NCBI GenBank assembly: GCA_016297415.1
Contig: JAEDGQ010000005.1
Coordinates: 1 to 44,177 of the forward strand
Direction of reading: 5' to 3'
DNA: 44,177 nucleotides
Source: Treponema sp.
GTDB taxonomy: Bacteria > Spirochaetota > Spirochaetia > Treponematales > Treponemataceae
Within the stretch, counting starts at the first letter, position 1, and every line of letters starts with the position of its first letter. The notes under the pieces were generated by a model. It had not been told where the DNA came from and did not search any database. It saw only the letters and a program-made list of their open reading frames with translations. A program made the translations under genes and the position numbers. Positions 18,480 to 25,615 of this stretch are shown here, one piece after another.

Positions 18480-18582
18480 GCGTTAGGGATTGGAATGGCC
18501 GCGAAGCGGGTGCAAAGCACCGGAGGCGTATGCCGGAGCCATGGAAAGCCCGACCCGGCTGCTTCTGCAGCCGGGGAACGCC
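18480..18582 (-). repeat. GC-rich structured repeat, copy 1 (minus orientation)
   Basis: Read on the minus strand it starts GGCGTTCCCCGGCTGC, has the core CCGGGTCGGGCTTTCC, contains CGCTTCGCGGCC and ends CAATCCCTAACGC. The same framework recurs at 19268-19373, 24253-24380 and 37198-37289. Several short GC hairpins fill the body, and the ends GCGTT/AACGC can pair. It abuts the T-run of the ancestral nifJ terminator. Base composition is far above the surroundings. Confidence 0.75.
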
Positions 18583-18620
18583 AAAAAAAAAGCCCGACCC
18601 ACATTTCTGCAGGACGGGCC
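18583..18620 (-). terminator. Ancestral nifJ terminator
   Basis: On the minus strand GCCCGTCC pairs imperfectly with GGGTCGGGC, followed by nine T. It lies downstream of the truncated nifJ copy. A second hairpin (AATCTGCAG/CTGCAGATT) occupies 18635-18664. This is probably the original end of the nifJ transcription unit before the duplication. Confidence 0.75.
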
Positions 18621-18673
18621 TTTATTTATCCAGAATCTGCAGCTAAAAACTAACTGCAGATTTTCTCAAAAAC

Positions 18674-19190
18674 TTATTTGTAAAGTTCAACAAGCTTCTG
18701 GAGGTGTTCGAAGCGGGCTTTAGCAGCCTGTTCGTTTCTGTCAAAGAGAACCTTAGCTCTTTCTGGATTCTTGCGTGTGAGGGCACTGTAACGAGTTTCA
18801 TTTGCAAGGAATGCCTGGTAAGTACCATCACCTTCTTTTGATGTGAGAGTGAATGGGTTCTTGCCTTCTGCTTTGAGTGCCGGGTTAAAGCTGAAGAGAT
18901 TCCAGTATCCGGCCTTAACAGCTGCTTTCATTTCGTCCTGACAGTGGTTCATACCACCCTTAACACCGTGGAGTTCACAAGGAGCGTAACCGATGATAAG
19001 TGATGGACCGTTGTAAGCTTCTGCTTCCTGAATAGCTTTGAGAGCCTGTGCCGGGTTAGCACCAAGAGCAATCTGAGCAACATATACGTAACCGTAGCTC
19101 ATAGCGATTTCAGAAAGTGATTTTTTACCCATTTCTTTACCGCCAGATGCGAACTGACAAACTTCACCAATGTTAGAAGCCTTAGATGCC
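18674..19190 (-). pseudogene. nifJ 3' fragment (truncated duplicate)
   Basis: This encodes the last 172 or so residues of pyruvate:ferredoxin oxidoreductase, beginning at ASKASNIGEVCQ, with no 5' part. Bases 18717-19190 match 20544-21017 of the intact gene with no difference that I could find. The last 17 codons (18674-18724) use the codons common elsewhere here (CTT, GAA, TAC, TAA), unlike the intact gene's tail. It is followed by a normal terminator, so this tail looks like the original one. The open frame runs a further 14 codons upstream into unrelated sequence (to 19231) and is unlikely to be expressed. It cannot make a working enzyme. Confidence 0.93.
18717..19190 (-). repeat. 474-bp direct repeat, copy A (nifJ fragment)
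   Basis: Identical to 20544-21017 at an offset of 1827 bp by line-by-line comparison. The boundary on the 19190 side is sharp: copy A goes from GATGCC into GTCACAATCC, while the intact gene continues GATGCCTGTCC. Confidence 0.95.
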
Positions 19191-19217
19191 GTCACAATCC
19201 GCTTCGCGTCTTGCTTA

Positions 19218-19245
19218 GCGAGTTTTGCCAAAAGTCAAAACTCGC
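19218..19245. repeat. Perfect inverted repeat near the insert's left border
   Basis: GCGAGTTTTG and CAAAACTCGC form a perfect 10-bp stem around an 8-base loop, 27 bp from the nifJ fragment border. It may be a border element of the insert or a simple repeat. Confidence 0.6.
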
Positions 19246-19267
19246 GTCCGATTCTTTTGCTGTATAT

Positions 19268-19373
19268 GGGCGTTACCCTACGCTTTGCTTCGGGTCAGGC
19301 TTTTCGGGGTTCCGTGCTTTCGCACTACATTGCCTAACGGCAACGGCTTCGCCGCCCCTACAATCCTTAACGC
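19268..19373 (+). repeat. GC-rich structured repeat, copy 2
   Basis: It begins GGGCGTTACCC, has the core CGGGTCAGGCTTTTCGGGG, contains GGCTTCGCCGC and ends CAATCCTTAACGC. It has the same framework as copies at 18480, 24253 and 37198. It lies inside the insert between the two nifJ 3' ends. Confidence 0.75.
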
Positions 19374-19409
19374 TCGGCTAAAACAGAATTTAATTTCAGC
19401 CCTAAACAT

Positions 19410-19438
19410 TTGACTTTTCGCCAGTTTCACATTATATT
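19410..19438 (+). promoter_or_regulatory. Promoter of the PBECR4 locus
   Basis: TTGACT, a 17-bp spacer and TATATT give a strong housekeeping-type promoter. Transcription should begin near 19445, upstream of the structured RNA and its terminator. Confidence 0.7.
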
Positions 19439-19444
19439 GAAATC

Positions 19445-19606
19445 GTAAGCAACAATGAATGCTTGCGTGAGCGATGAATAAGGCGTTGTGCCGACAAGCA
19501 GTGTCTTAGGAGCTTTACAAGGGTTTGACATTTACCACAAGTCGGATAGGGAAACCGAAAGAAAATGTCTGTTTTTTATCCTGCTCATTCGGGCAGGATT
19601 TTTTTT
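19445..19606 (+). ncRNA. Candidate structured leader RNA or RNA antitoxin
   Basis: About 160 nt run from the predicted start to an intrinsic terminator. Visible pairings are AAGCA/TGCTT around 19447-19464, and CCGAC (19491) with GTCGG (about 19542-19546) enclosing AGTGTC/GACATT. Two imperfect units begin with ATGAAT at 19455 and 19474, 19 nt apart. I do not recognise a known riboswitch or RNA family. Its place before a terminator and a nuclease-fold gene recalls type III toxin-antitoxin loci; a transcription-attenuating leader is the alternative. Confidence 0.4.
19578..19606 (+). terminator. Intrinsic terminator upstream of the PBECR4 gene
   Basis: ATCCTGC and GCAGGAT form a perfect stem around TCATTCGG, followed by eight T. 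It lies on the sense strand between the promoter and the PBECR4 start, so some read-through is needed to express the gene. Confidence 0.85.
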
Positions 19607-19618
19607 GTAGAGGTGATT

Positions 19619-20179
19619 GTGACAGATATTCAAAATGCATTCCGAGCTTTTAATAATCTTCTACATTTTGAATATGAAATTTGCCTCGCAAAAAAGAAAA
19701 CTCTAATAAAAATCAGTCTGCATTTTCAAAAGAAAGATTTTCATCATCTCGCTGGATTGCATTACTTAAAAGACCGCCCGGAATTACGAAGCGACAGAAC
19801 AAAAATTTTTGACAAGATTCTGGAAGATGAAGTTTTTGCCGAACGAATTCAAAAATCAGATAATTATCCAAAAATAAACGAGCGTGTTTTTTATCTTTCG
19901 AAGCTAGAAGAACTTTTAGACAGCGACGAGACAGTTTTCAAATATAATCGGAATGAGGCGATTTTCTCCAGAATCAACGCGGACTTTTTACTTAAAAATG
20001 CAAAGTTTGAGAGAACAATTTTTACTTTTATAAAACTTGAAGACGATGGGAAGTACATCTGTAATTCTTTTTTCCCAGAAAGCGATTATGATTATTCTAA
20101 AAATCAAATTTCTTGGAAGGTTATTTCTAAAAAGAAAATTGATTTGGGAACAGGGGAAGAAACACTATTTTTTTCTTAA
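19619..20179 (+). CDS. PBECR4-type nuclease-fold protein (putative toxin)
   Basis: This 186-residue protein resembles PBECR4 proteins, named for the Barnase/EndoU/colicin E5-D/RelE nuclease fold and seen in phages and mobile elements. Segments that prompted the call are KKDFHHLAGLHYLKDRPEL, RVFYLSKLEELLDSDETVF and, near the end, SFFPESDYDYSKNQI. No enzyme activity has been shown here. I chose GTG at 19619, which has AGAGG five bases upstream. A longer in-frame ATG at 19565 would place the terminator inside the gene. It is the only gene between the two nifJ 3' ends, which suggests mobile cargo. There is no signal peptide or recognisable antitoxin protein. The family assignment is from memory. 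Confidence 0.65.
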   Translation: MTDIQNAFRAFNNLLHFEYEICLAKKKTLIKISLHFQKKDFHHLAGLHYLKDRPELRSDRTKIFDKILEDEVFAERIQKSDNYPKINERVFYLSKLEELLDSDETVFKYNRNEAIFSRINADFLLKNAKFERTIFTFIKLEDDGKYICNSFFPESDYDYSKNQISWKVISKKKIDLGTGEETLFFS

Positions 20180-20319
20180 CCTCACTACACTATTGATTCA
20201 CCGCTAAACTACAAAATCATACAACATAGTTAAAGTACAGTAAAAACTCTGTATAAATTCCTGCTTTTTTGAAAACCGTGACGGCATGTGCTTGAATATT
20301 TTTTAATAAAAAGAAGTGT

Positions 20320-20363
20320 AAAAACGCCCCTAGCAAGGAAAAAATCTCCTCACAAGGGGCGTT
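20320..20363 (-). terminator. Possible terminator downstream of intact nifJ
   Basis: AACGCCCCT and AGGGGCGTT form a perfect 9-bp stem. On the minus strand it is followed by five T. An inner AGGA/TCCT pair lies in the loop. It could end the nifJ transcript or act as a symmetric element between nifJ and the PBECR4 gene. Confidence 0.5.
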
Positions 20364-20385
20364 CGTCATTTCTAATGGATTGAGC

Positions 20386-20501
20386 TGCACGAAGTGTCAG
20401 CTCGAATCTGATTTGACACGCCTGCACATTTTGCAAAGCAAAAGAGCAGGTCGTGGCATTAAGCGTTTTACGCTGCACTCGTCAGAGTGTCAGCGTAAAA
20501 C
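20386..20501. repeat. Multi-hairpin block next to the nifJ stop
   Basis: Four stems follow one another: CACGA/TCGTG closing 20388-20455; inside it GTGTCA/TGACAC (20394-20419) and CCTGC/GCAGG with a nested TTTTGC/GCAAAA (20421-20450). Then comes a long hairpin at 20465-20501 with GTTTTACGCTG/CAGCGTAAAAC and inner CACTC/GAGTG. The last stem touches the intact nifJ stop codon. The region 20180-20320 holds nothing I can name. Confidence 0.6.
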
Positions 20502-23500
20502 TATTTATACAACTCAACCAGCTTCTGCAAGTGAACGAATCTAGCTTTAGCAGCCTGTTCGTTTCTGTCAAAGAGAACCTTAGCTCTTTCTGGATTCTTG
20601 CGTGTGAGGGCACTGTAACGAGTTTCATTTGCAAGGAATGCCTGGTAAGTACCATCACCTTCTTTTGATGTGAGAGTGAATGGGTTCTTGCCTTCTGCTT
20701 TGAGTGCCGGGTTAAAGCTGAAGAGATTCCAGTATCCGGCCTTAACAGCTGCTTTCATTTCGTCCTGACAGTGGTTCATACCACCCTTAACACCGTGGAG
20801 TTCACAAGGAGCGTAACCGATGATAAGTGATGGACCGTTGTAAGCTTCTGCTTCCTGAATAGCTTTGAGAGCCTGTGCCGGGTTAGCACCAAGAGCAATC
20901 TGAGCAACATATACGTAACCGTAGCTCATAGCGATTTCAGAAAGTGATTTTTTACCCATTTCTTTACCGCCAGATGCGAACTGACAAACTTCACCAATGT
21001 TAGAAGCCTTAGATGCCTGTCCACCTGTATTTGAGTACATTTCTGTATCGAATACCATTACGTTTACATTTTCGCCAGAAGCGAGTACGTGGTCGAGACC
21101 ACCGAAACCAATGTCGTAAGCCCAACCGTCACCACCGAAGATCCATACAGACTTCTTGTTGAGGTAGTCTTTCTGAGCAAGGATTTCTTTAGCACAGTCA
21201 CATCCGCAGGCTTCAAGTTCTTTGATAAGAGCTGCAGCTGCTGGTGCGTTTGCTTTTGTATCGTCTTTTGTTTCCATGAACTTAGCGATTGCATCTTTTA
21301 CGGAAGCTTTGTCTGTGCTTTCTGCAAGTTTTTCAAGTTTAGCAATCAGGCTGTCACGGATATATTTCTGTCCGGCATACATACCAAGACCATGTTCAGC
21401 ATTGTCTTCAAAGAGTGAGTTAGCCCAGGCTGGACCTTTCTTTGAATCCTTGTTGATTGTGTAAGGAGCTGTAGCTGCAGGACCACCCCAGATTGATGAA
21501 CAACCTGTAGCATTTGAAATGTACATGCTTTCACCGAAGAGCTGTGTGATTAAGCGTGCATAAGATGTTTCTGCACAACCTGCACATGAACCTGAGAATT
21601 CAAGGAGTGGCTGGTTGTACTGAGAAGTAATCTGTGAAAGTGGCATTTCATCAACTTCTGGTTTCTTAGAAACATTAGCAACAAGGTAGTTCCACTGTGG
21701 CTGGTTCTGAACAAGACTTTCCTGTGGAACCATTGTAAGAGATTTAGTTGGACATACAGTTGTACATTCACCACAACCCATACAATCAAGTGGAGATACT
21801 GAAAGTGTAAATTTGTAAGCACCAAATTTTGGAAGCTTAGTTGCAACAGTTTTAGCACCAAGACCTTCAACTTTTGCAGCTTCGTCAGCTGTAAGGAGGT
21901 AAGGACGGATTGTAGCATGTGAACAAACGAATGAACAAGCGTTACACTGAACACAAGTGTCAGCGTTCCAAGAAGGAATCATAACTGCTGTACCGCGTTT
22001 TTCGTAAGCTGAAGCACCAAGTTCGAACTGACCGTCAACAACATCTTTGAATGCTGAAACCGGGAGGTTATCGCCATCCATAAGAGCGATTGGGTTCATA
22101 AGTTTTTCAACCATTTCTACAGTCTTCTTTTCACCTGTAAGAGCTGGTTTAGCAGCATCTGGAGCCGGGTTAGCCCAAGAAGCTGGAACTTTTACTTCGT
22201 GGAGAGCATTTGCACCAAGGTCAATAGCTTTGCAGTTAGAATCTACAACTTCCTGACCTTTTTTAGAGAACTTAGCTACAACCTTTTCTTTCATGTACTT
22301 GATTGCTTCTTCTGCTGGAAGAACGTTAGCAAGCTTGAAGAATGCAGACTGGAGAACAGTAGATGTACGTTTTCCAAGACCTACTTCTGTAGCAAGTTTA
22401 ACAGCATCTACTGTGTAAACTTTAATGTTGTTATCAGCAATGTATTTCTTTGATTCAGCAGGGAGGTGCTTATCAAGTTCTTCATCAGACCACTGACAGT
22501 TGATGAGGAATGTACCACCCTTCTTAACATCCTGAACCATCTTATATCCCTTAAGGATATATGACTGGTTATGACAAGCTACGAGATCAGCCTGGTTAAT
22601 GTAGTAAGGTGATTTGATTGGGTTGTCACCAAAGCGGAGGTGAGAAATTGTGATACCACCAGTTTTCTTTGAGTCGTACTGGAAGTATGCCTGAATGTAT
22701 TTGTCTGTGTGGTCACCAATGATTTTTGTAGAGTCTTTGTTAGCACCAACAGTACCGTCACCACCAATACCCCAGAATTTACATTCAACTGTACCTTCTG
22801 CTGCTGTGATTGGAGCTGGTTTAACTTCTGGAAGTGAGAGGTTTGTAACATCATCAACAATTCCGAGAGTGAAGCGTGGTTTTGGAGAATCTTTTGCAAG
22901 TTCTGTGTAAACAGCGAATACTGAGCTTGGTGGAGTATCTTTTGAACCAAGACCGTAGCGTCCGCCAGAAACTTTAACGTCGTTCAAGCCGGCTTCACGG
23001 AGTGTTGTAACAACATCCAGGAAGAGTGGTTCACCGAGGGAACCTGGTTCCTTTGTACGGTCAAGAACAGCGATTTTTTTAACTGATTTTGGAAGTTTTT
23101 CCAGGAATTTAGCAGCAACCCATGGGCGATAGAGGTGTACTTTAATAAGACCAACTTTTTCGCCTTTCTTTGTAAGGTAAGCAATAACTTCTTCTGCAAC
23201 ATCACAGATAGAACCCATTGCTACGATTACACGGTCAGCATCCGGGCTACCGATATAGTCGAAAAGACCATAGTTTGTTCCAAGCTTAGCGTTGATTTTG
23301 TTGATGTATTTTTCAACAACAGCAGGGAGAGCATCGTAAGTAGAGTTACAAGCTTCCCGGTGCTGGAAGAAAACGTCACCGTTTTCGTGTGAACCACGCA
23401 TTGCAGGGTGGTTTGGATTAAGAGCATGTGCACGGAAATCTGCAAGAGCTTCCATTGGCATCATTTCTTTGAGGTCTGCATAATCCCATGTTTCAATCTT

Positions 23501-24043
23501 CTGGATTTCGTGTGATGTACGGAAACCGTCGAAGAAGTTGATGAATGCAACTTTACCTTCGAGAGCTGCAAGGTGAGCAACTGGAGCAAGGTCCATGATT
23601 TCCTGTGGGTTTGATTCTGCGAGCATTGCAACACCTGTCTGACGACAAGCGTAAACGTCTGAATGATCACCGAAGATGTTTAAAGACTGTGTGGCAACAC
23701 AACGAGCTGCAACATGGAATACACAAGGAAGCTGTTCAGCAGCAATCTTGTACATGTTAGGAATCATCAAAAGAAGACCCTGTGAAGCAGTAAATGTAGT
23801 TGTAAGAGCACCAGATGCAAGTGATCCGTGTACTGTACCAGCAGCACCAGCTTCTGATTCCATTTCGATAACCTTTACTTTGTTACCAAAAATGTTTTCC
23901 CGGCCGTCTGTAGACCAGTTGTCTACGTTATCAGCCATTGGTGATGATGGAGTGATTGGATAGATACCAGCTACTTCTGTAAAAGCATAAGCTACATGAG
24001 CTGCAGCTGTGTTTCCGTCCATTGACTGTTTCTTTCTGGACAT
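20501..24043 (-). CDS. nifJ: Pyruvate:ferredoxin (flavodoxin) oxidoreductase
   Basis: This 1180-residue single-chain enzyme oxidises pyruvate to acetyl-CoA and CO2, passing electrons to ferredoxin; it is central to anaerobic energy metabolism. The order is: pyrimidine-binding domain at the N-terminus (AYAFTEVAGIYPITPSSPMA), the gamma-like EKR-region domain, two [4Fe-4S] motifs (CVQCNACSFVC near 694 and CMGCGECTTVC near 754), a further Cys pair CAGC, and the thiamine diphosphate domain with GDGWAYDIGFGG near 972. A perfect AGGAGG precedes the ATG. The last 17 codons differ at nine positions from the fragment at 18674; eight changes are silent (including TAA to TAG) and one is Glu to Val. The unusual TTG/GAG/TAG tail points to acquired sequence. 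Confidence 0.97.
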   Translation of the reverse strand: MSRKKQSMDGNTAAAHVAYAFTEVAGIYPITPSSPMADNVDNWSTDGRENIFGNKVKVIEMESEAGAAGTVHGSLASGALTTTFTASQGLLLMIPNMYKIAAEQLPCVFHVAARCVATQSLNIFGDHSDVYACRQTGVAMLAESNPQEIMDLAPVAHLAALEGKVAFINFFDGFRTSHEIQKIETWDYADLKEMMPMEALADFRAHALNPNHPAMRGSHENGDVFFQHREACNSTYDALPAVVEKYINKINAKLGTNYGLFDYIGSPDADRVIVAMGSICDVAEEVIAYLTKKGEKVGLIKVHLYRPWVAAKFLEKLPKSVKKIAVLDRTKEPGSLGEPLFLDVVTTLREAGLNDVKVSGGRYGLGSKDTPPSSVFAVYTELAKDSPKPRFTLGIVDDVTNLSLPEVKPAPITAAEGTVECKFWGIGGDGTVGANKDSTKIIGDHTDKYIQAYFQYDSKKTGGITISHLRFGDNPIKSPYYINQADLVACHNQSYILKGYKMVQDVKKGGTFLINCQWSDEELDKHLPAESKKYIADNNIKVYTVDAVKLATEVGLGKRTSTVLQSAFFKLANVLPAEEAIKYMKEKVVAKFSKKGQEVVDSNCKAIDLGANALHEVKVPASWANPAPDAAKPALTGEKKTVEMVEKLMNPIALMDGDNLPVSAFKDVVDGQFELGASAYEKRGTAVMIPSWNADTCVQCNACSFVCSHATIRPYLLTADEAAKVEGLGAKTVATKLPKFGAYKFTLSVSPLDCMGCGECTTVCPTKSLTMVPQESLVQNQPQWNYLVANVSKKPEVDEMPLSQITSQYNQPLLEFSGSCAGCAETSYARLITQLFGESMYISNATGCSSIWGGPAATAPYTINKDSKKGPAWANSLFEDNAEHGLGMYAGQKYIRDSLIAKLEKLAESTDKASVKDAIAKFMETKDDTKANAPAAAALIKELEACGCDCAKEILAQKDYLNKKSVWIFGGDGWAYDIGFGGLDHVLASGENVNVMVFDTEMYSNTGGQASKASNIGEVCQFASGGKEMGKKSLSEIAMSYGYVYVAQIALGANPAQALKAIQEAEAYNGPSLIIGYAPCELHGVKGGMNHCQDEMKAAVKAGYWNLFSFNPALKAEGKNPFTLTSKEGDGTYQAFLANETRYSALTRKNPERAKVLFDRNEQAAKARFVHLQKLVELYK
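20544..21017 (-). repeat. 474-bp direct repeat, copy B (inside nifJ)
   Basis: Partner of 18717-19190. Together with the 1827-bp period it would allow excision of a circle by homologous recombination. Confidence 0.95.
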
Positions 24044-24098
24044 TTTGTCCTCCTAAAAATATTTTTATTTGCGTTACGCAGAAAAGTTAATTCTGAAG

Positions 24099-24117
24099 TG
24101 TATCATTTTATAATACA
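24099..24117. promoter_or_regulatory. Inverted repeat overlapping the nifJ -10 box
   Basis: TGTATCA-N5-TAATACA (6 of 7 bases symmetric) covers the -10 region and start of transcription, a typical repressor position. No regulator can be named. Confidence 0.4.
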
Positions 24118-24138
24118 ACGATTTTGAGCATCTTTCAA
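24110..24138 (-). promoter_or_regulatory. nifJ promoter
   Basis: On the minus strand TTGAAA (24138-24133), a 17-bp spacer and TATTAT (24115-24110) precede nifJ. The start of transcription is expected near 24103, leaving a leader of about 60 nt with AGGAGG. Bases 24140-24250 further upstream hold nothing I can name. Confidence 0.7.
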
Positions 24139-24252
24139 CATTATCTGTAATTATGAATGACATTATTTTAAATTTTGTCAAAATACAACAAATCCAATTC
24201 CATCTGCAGTCTAAAGCAATTTTCGTTTTTTCTTGTTAAAAACCTTAAATTC

Positions 24253-24380
24253 GGGCGTCCCGGCTTCGCCGTCGGGCCATTCAGGGTTCCGCGCCAGGCG
24301 CTTCATTGTTCAGGAAGGAAATTTCCTGCAGAAATCTCCTTCCTGAACAACCGCTTCGCGGCCCTTACTGTCCCTGACGC
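24253..24380 (+). repeat. GC-rich structured repeat, copy 3
   Basis: It begins GGGCGTCCCGGCTTCGCC, has the core GTCGGGCCATTCAGGGTTCC, contains CCGCTTCGCGGCCC and ends GTCCCTGACGC. A long inner hairpin (TTCAGGAAGGA / TCCTTCCTGAA) replaces the middle of other copies. It lies directly before another palindromic repeat. Confidence 0.7.
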
Positions 24381-24383
24381 AAA

Positions 24384-24548
24384 GGTGCTGTCCCAAAAGT
24401 TCAACTTGCGGTGGTTGAGCTTGTCGAAACCACCATATTTAGTGCAATGGTCATTTCGACAGGTGGTTCCTGAGCCCTTCGACAGGCTCAGGAACCACCT
24501 GTCGAAGGGCTCAATGACCGCTACAGTCATTACTTATTGGACAGCCCC
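24384..24548 (+). repeat. Terminator-bounded nested palindrome with REP-like core
   Basis: The outer arms GCTGTCC and GGACAGC are followed by a T-rich tail. Inside are GGTGGTTGAGCTTGTCGAAA-like arms and a very long hairpin built on CCTGAGCCCTTCGACAGG. The inner core closely matches 43550-43673. It lies between the end of the surface-protein operon and the nifJ promoter, with its T-run on the plus strand, so it is not an obvious terminator for the minus-strand operon. Confidence 0.75.
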
Positions 24549-24558
24549 TTGTTTTTTT

Positions 24559-25248
24559 TTATTTATGCCCAAGATAAGAATAAGTATTAAGTTTAGCCCT
24601 GGAATATCTGAATCCTAAGCTTCCCTGCCATGACCAGGACAGATCATAAGGCTGCATAAGATTGTTTCCACCAAGATTCGGATAATCAACAGAAAAAGTT
24701 CCATCAAGAAGAATTGTCCATCTTGAAGAAACAGGCAATTCAAATCCTACGATTGCACCAGTACCAAAATATCCGAGATGATATTCATCAGAAAGCTGAT
24801 ACATTCCGTGAAGTCCCGGAATAAAGTTAATGTTTACATATTTGTAGGACTTAAAGTTAAAAGGCATGCCAAAGAAAAAATCAAAGGCATAAAGCACAGT
24901 CTGTTTTGCAAATACTTCCATATCGTTAAAAATATGCTGATACGGGTAAAGCACCTGAGCCCTGAAGTACCAGTCGCTGAGAGGAAAATTAGCTGTCTGC
25001 ACAGAGGCATAAATACCAATCATTCTGTCAGTCCAGACAAAGTTACTTGTTTTTTCCTGTTTCTGAAGACGAGTTACCTGAACAAAGGAAAACCCTTCAT
25101 TAAACATAAAAATAGTCTTATCAAAAATCTTATCGCTGCTTTCAAAAGCTATATCACCGGTTTCTGCCGCTGGTTTTTCATCAGCTTCCTGAGCGATTAA
25201 AGACGAAAACGAAATCAATGCTAAAAATATAAACAGTATTTTTTTCAT
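24559..25248 (-). CDS. Predicted outer-membrane beta-barrel protein
   Basis: This 229-residue protein has a signal peptide (MKKILFIFLALISFSSLIAQ) and then alternating aromatic, Gly-rich strands such as YVNINFIPGLHGMYQL and SWSWQGSLGFRYS, as expected for an outer-membrane barrel of eight or ten strands. I do not recognise the family. It is the last gene of a four-gene minus-strand operon; its start lies two bases after the preceding stop. It may anchor or export the upstream lipoproteins, but that is inference. Confidence 0.6.
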   Translation of the reverse strand: MKKILFIFLALISFSSLIAQEADEKPAAETGDIAFESSDKIFDKTIFMFNEGFSFVQVTRLQKQEKTSNFVWTDRMIGIYASVQTANFPLSDWYFRAQVLYPYQHIFNDMEVFAKQTVLYAFDFFFGMPFNFKSYKYVNINFIPGLHGMYQLSDEYHLGYFGTGAIVGFELPVSSRWTILLDGTFSVDYPNLGGNNLMQPYDLSWSWQGSLGFRYSRAKLNTYSYLGHK

Positions 25249-25250
25249 AT

Positions 25251-25613
25251 TTATTTACTTATGTGGTAAAGAACCAGCTTTTTAGTTACACCTTCTGCAG
25301 TCCATGTCAGATAAAGCATTGAACCACGAATATCCCATTCTGTATTGATTGTAATACCTTCATTTGTTGAAAATACAATTACATTATCAATAATAACATA
25401 ACTTCCTTCGTATGTTATTTTCTGATCGGTTGCATTATTTACAGTAGCAACAAAAGTTCCTCCTGCAATAAATGAAATCTTATTACCGTCGTTATCAGCC
25501 CAGTTTCCATAAAGGGGAGATGGAACGTAACATGACGAAAAAATCACACAGGCCAGAATTAAAGCCCCTAAGACAGCAGTTCTTTTTCTTAATTTCAAAA
25601 TCTTTTCTTTCAT
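25251..25613 (-). CDS. Small lipoprotein, lipocalin-like strands
   Basis: This 120-residue protein has a basic N-terminus, a hydrophobic stretch and Cys at FSSC (residue 28; Cys22 in ILAC is an alternative lipidation site). The remainder (YGNWADNDGNKISFIAGGTFVA, then repeated strands) resembles small META/lipocalin-like beta proteins that start with a GxW motif, but I cannot name the family. AGGAAG from the end of the preceding gene serves as the ribosome site. It lies within the surface-protein operon. Confidence 0.6.
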   Translation of the reverse strand: MKEKILKLRKRTAVLGALILACVIFSSCYVPSPLYGNWADNDGNKISFIAGGTFVATVNNATDQKITYEGSYVIIDNVIVFSTNEGITINTEWDIRGSMLYLTWTAEGVTKKLVLYHISK

Positions 25614-25615
25614 AA

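Noticed and set aside
19191..19231. Upstream extension of the nifJ fragment frame as a new fusion protein
   Set aside because: The 14 extra codons are insert sequence, with no ribosome site or promoter close by; the catalytic domains are missing.
19365..19490. Integron attC-like site (AACGC ... GCGTTGTGC)
   Set aside because: The ends pair for only about five bases, the 7-base core consensus is poorly met, no integrase is present, and a cassette would not explain the 474-bp nifJ duplication.
20501..24043. Many frames of 60-134 codons overlapping nifJ
   Set aside because: The intact nifJ explains this DNA fully; the others have no ribosome sites or recognisable domains.
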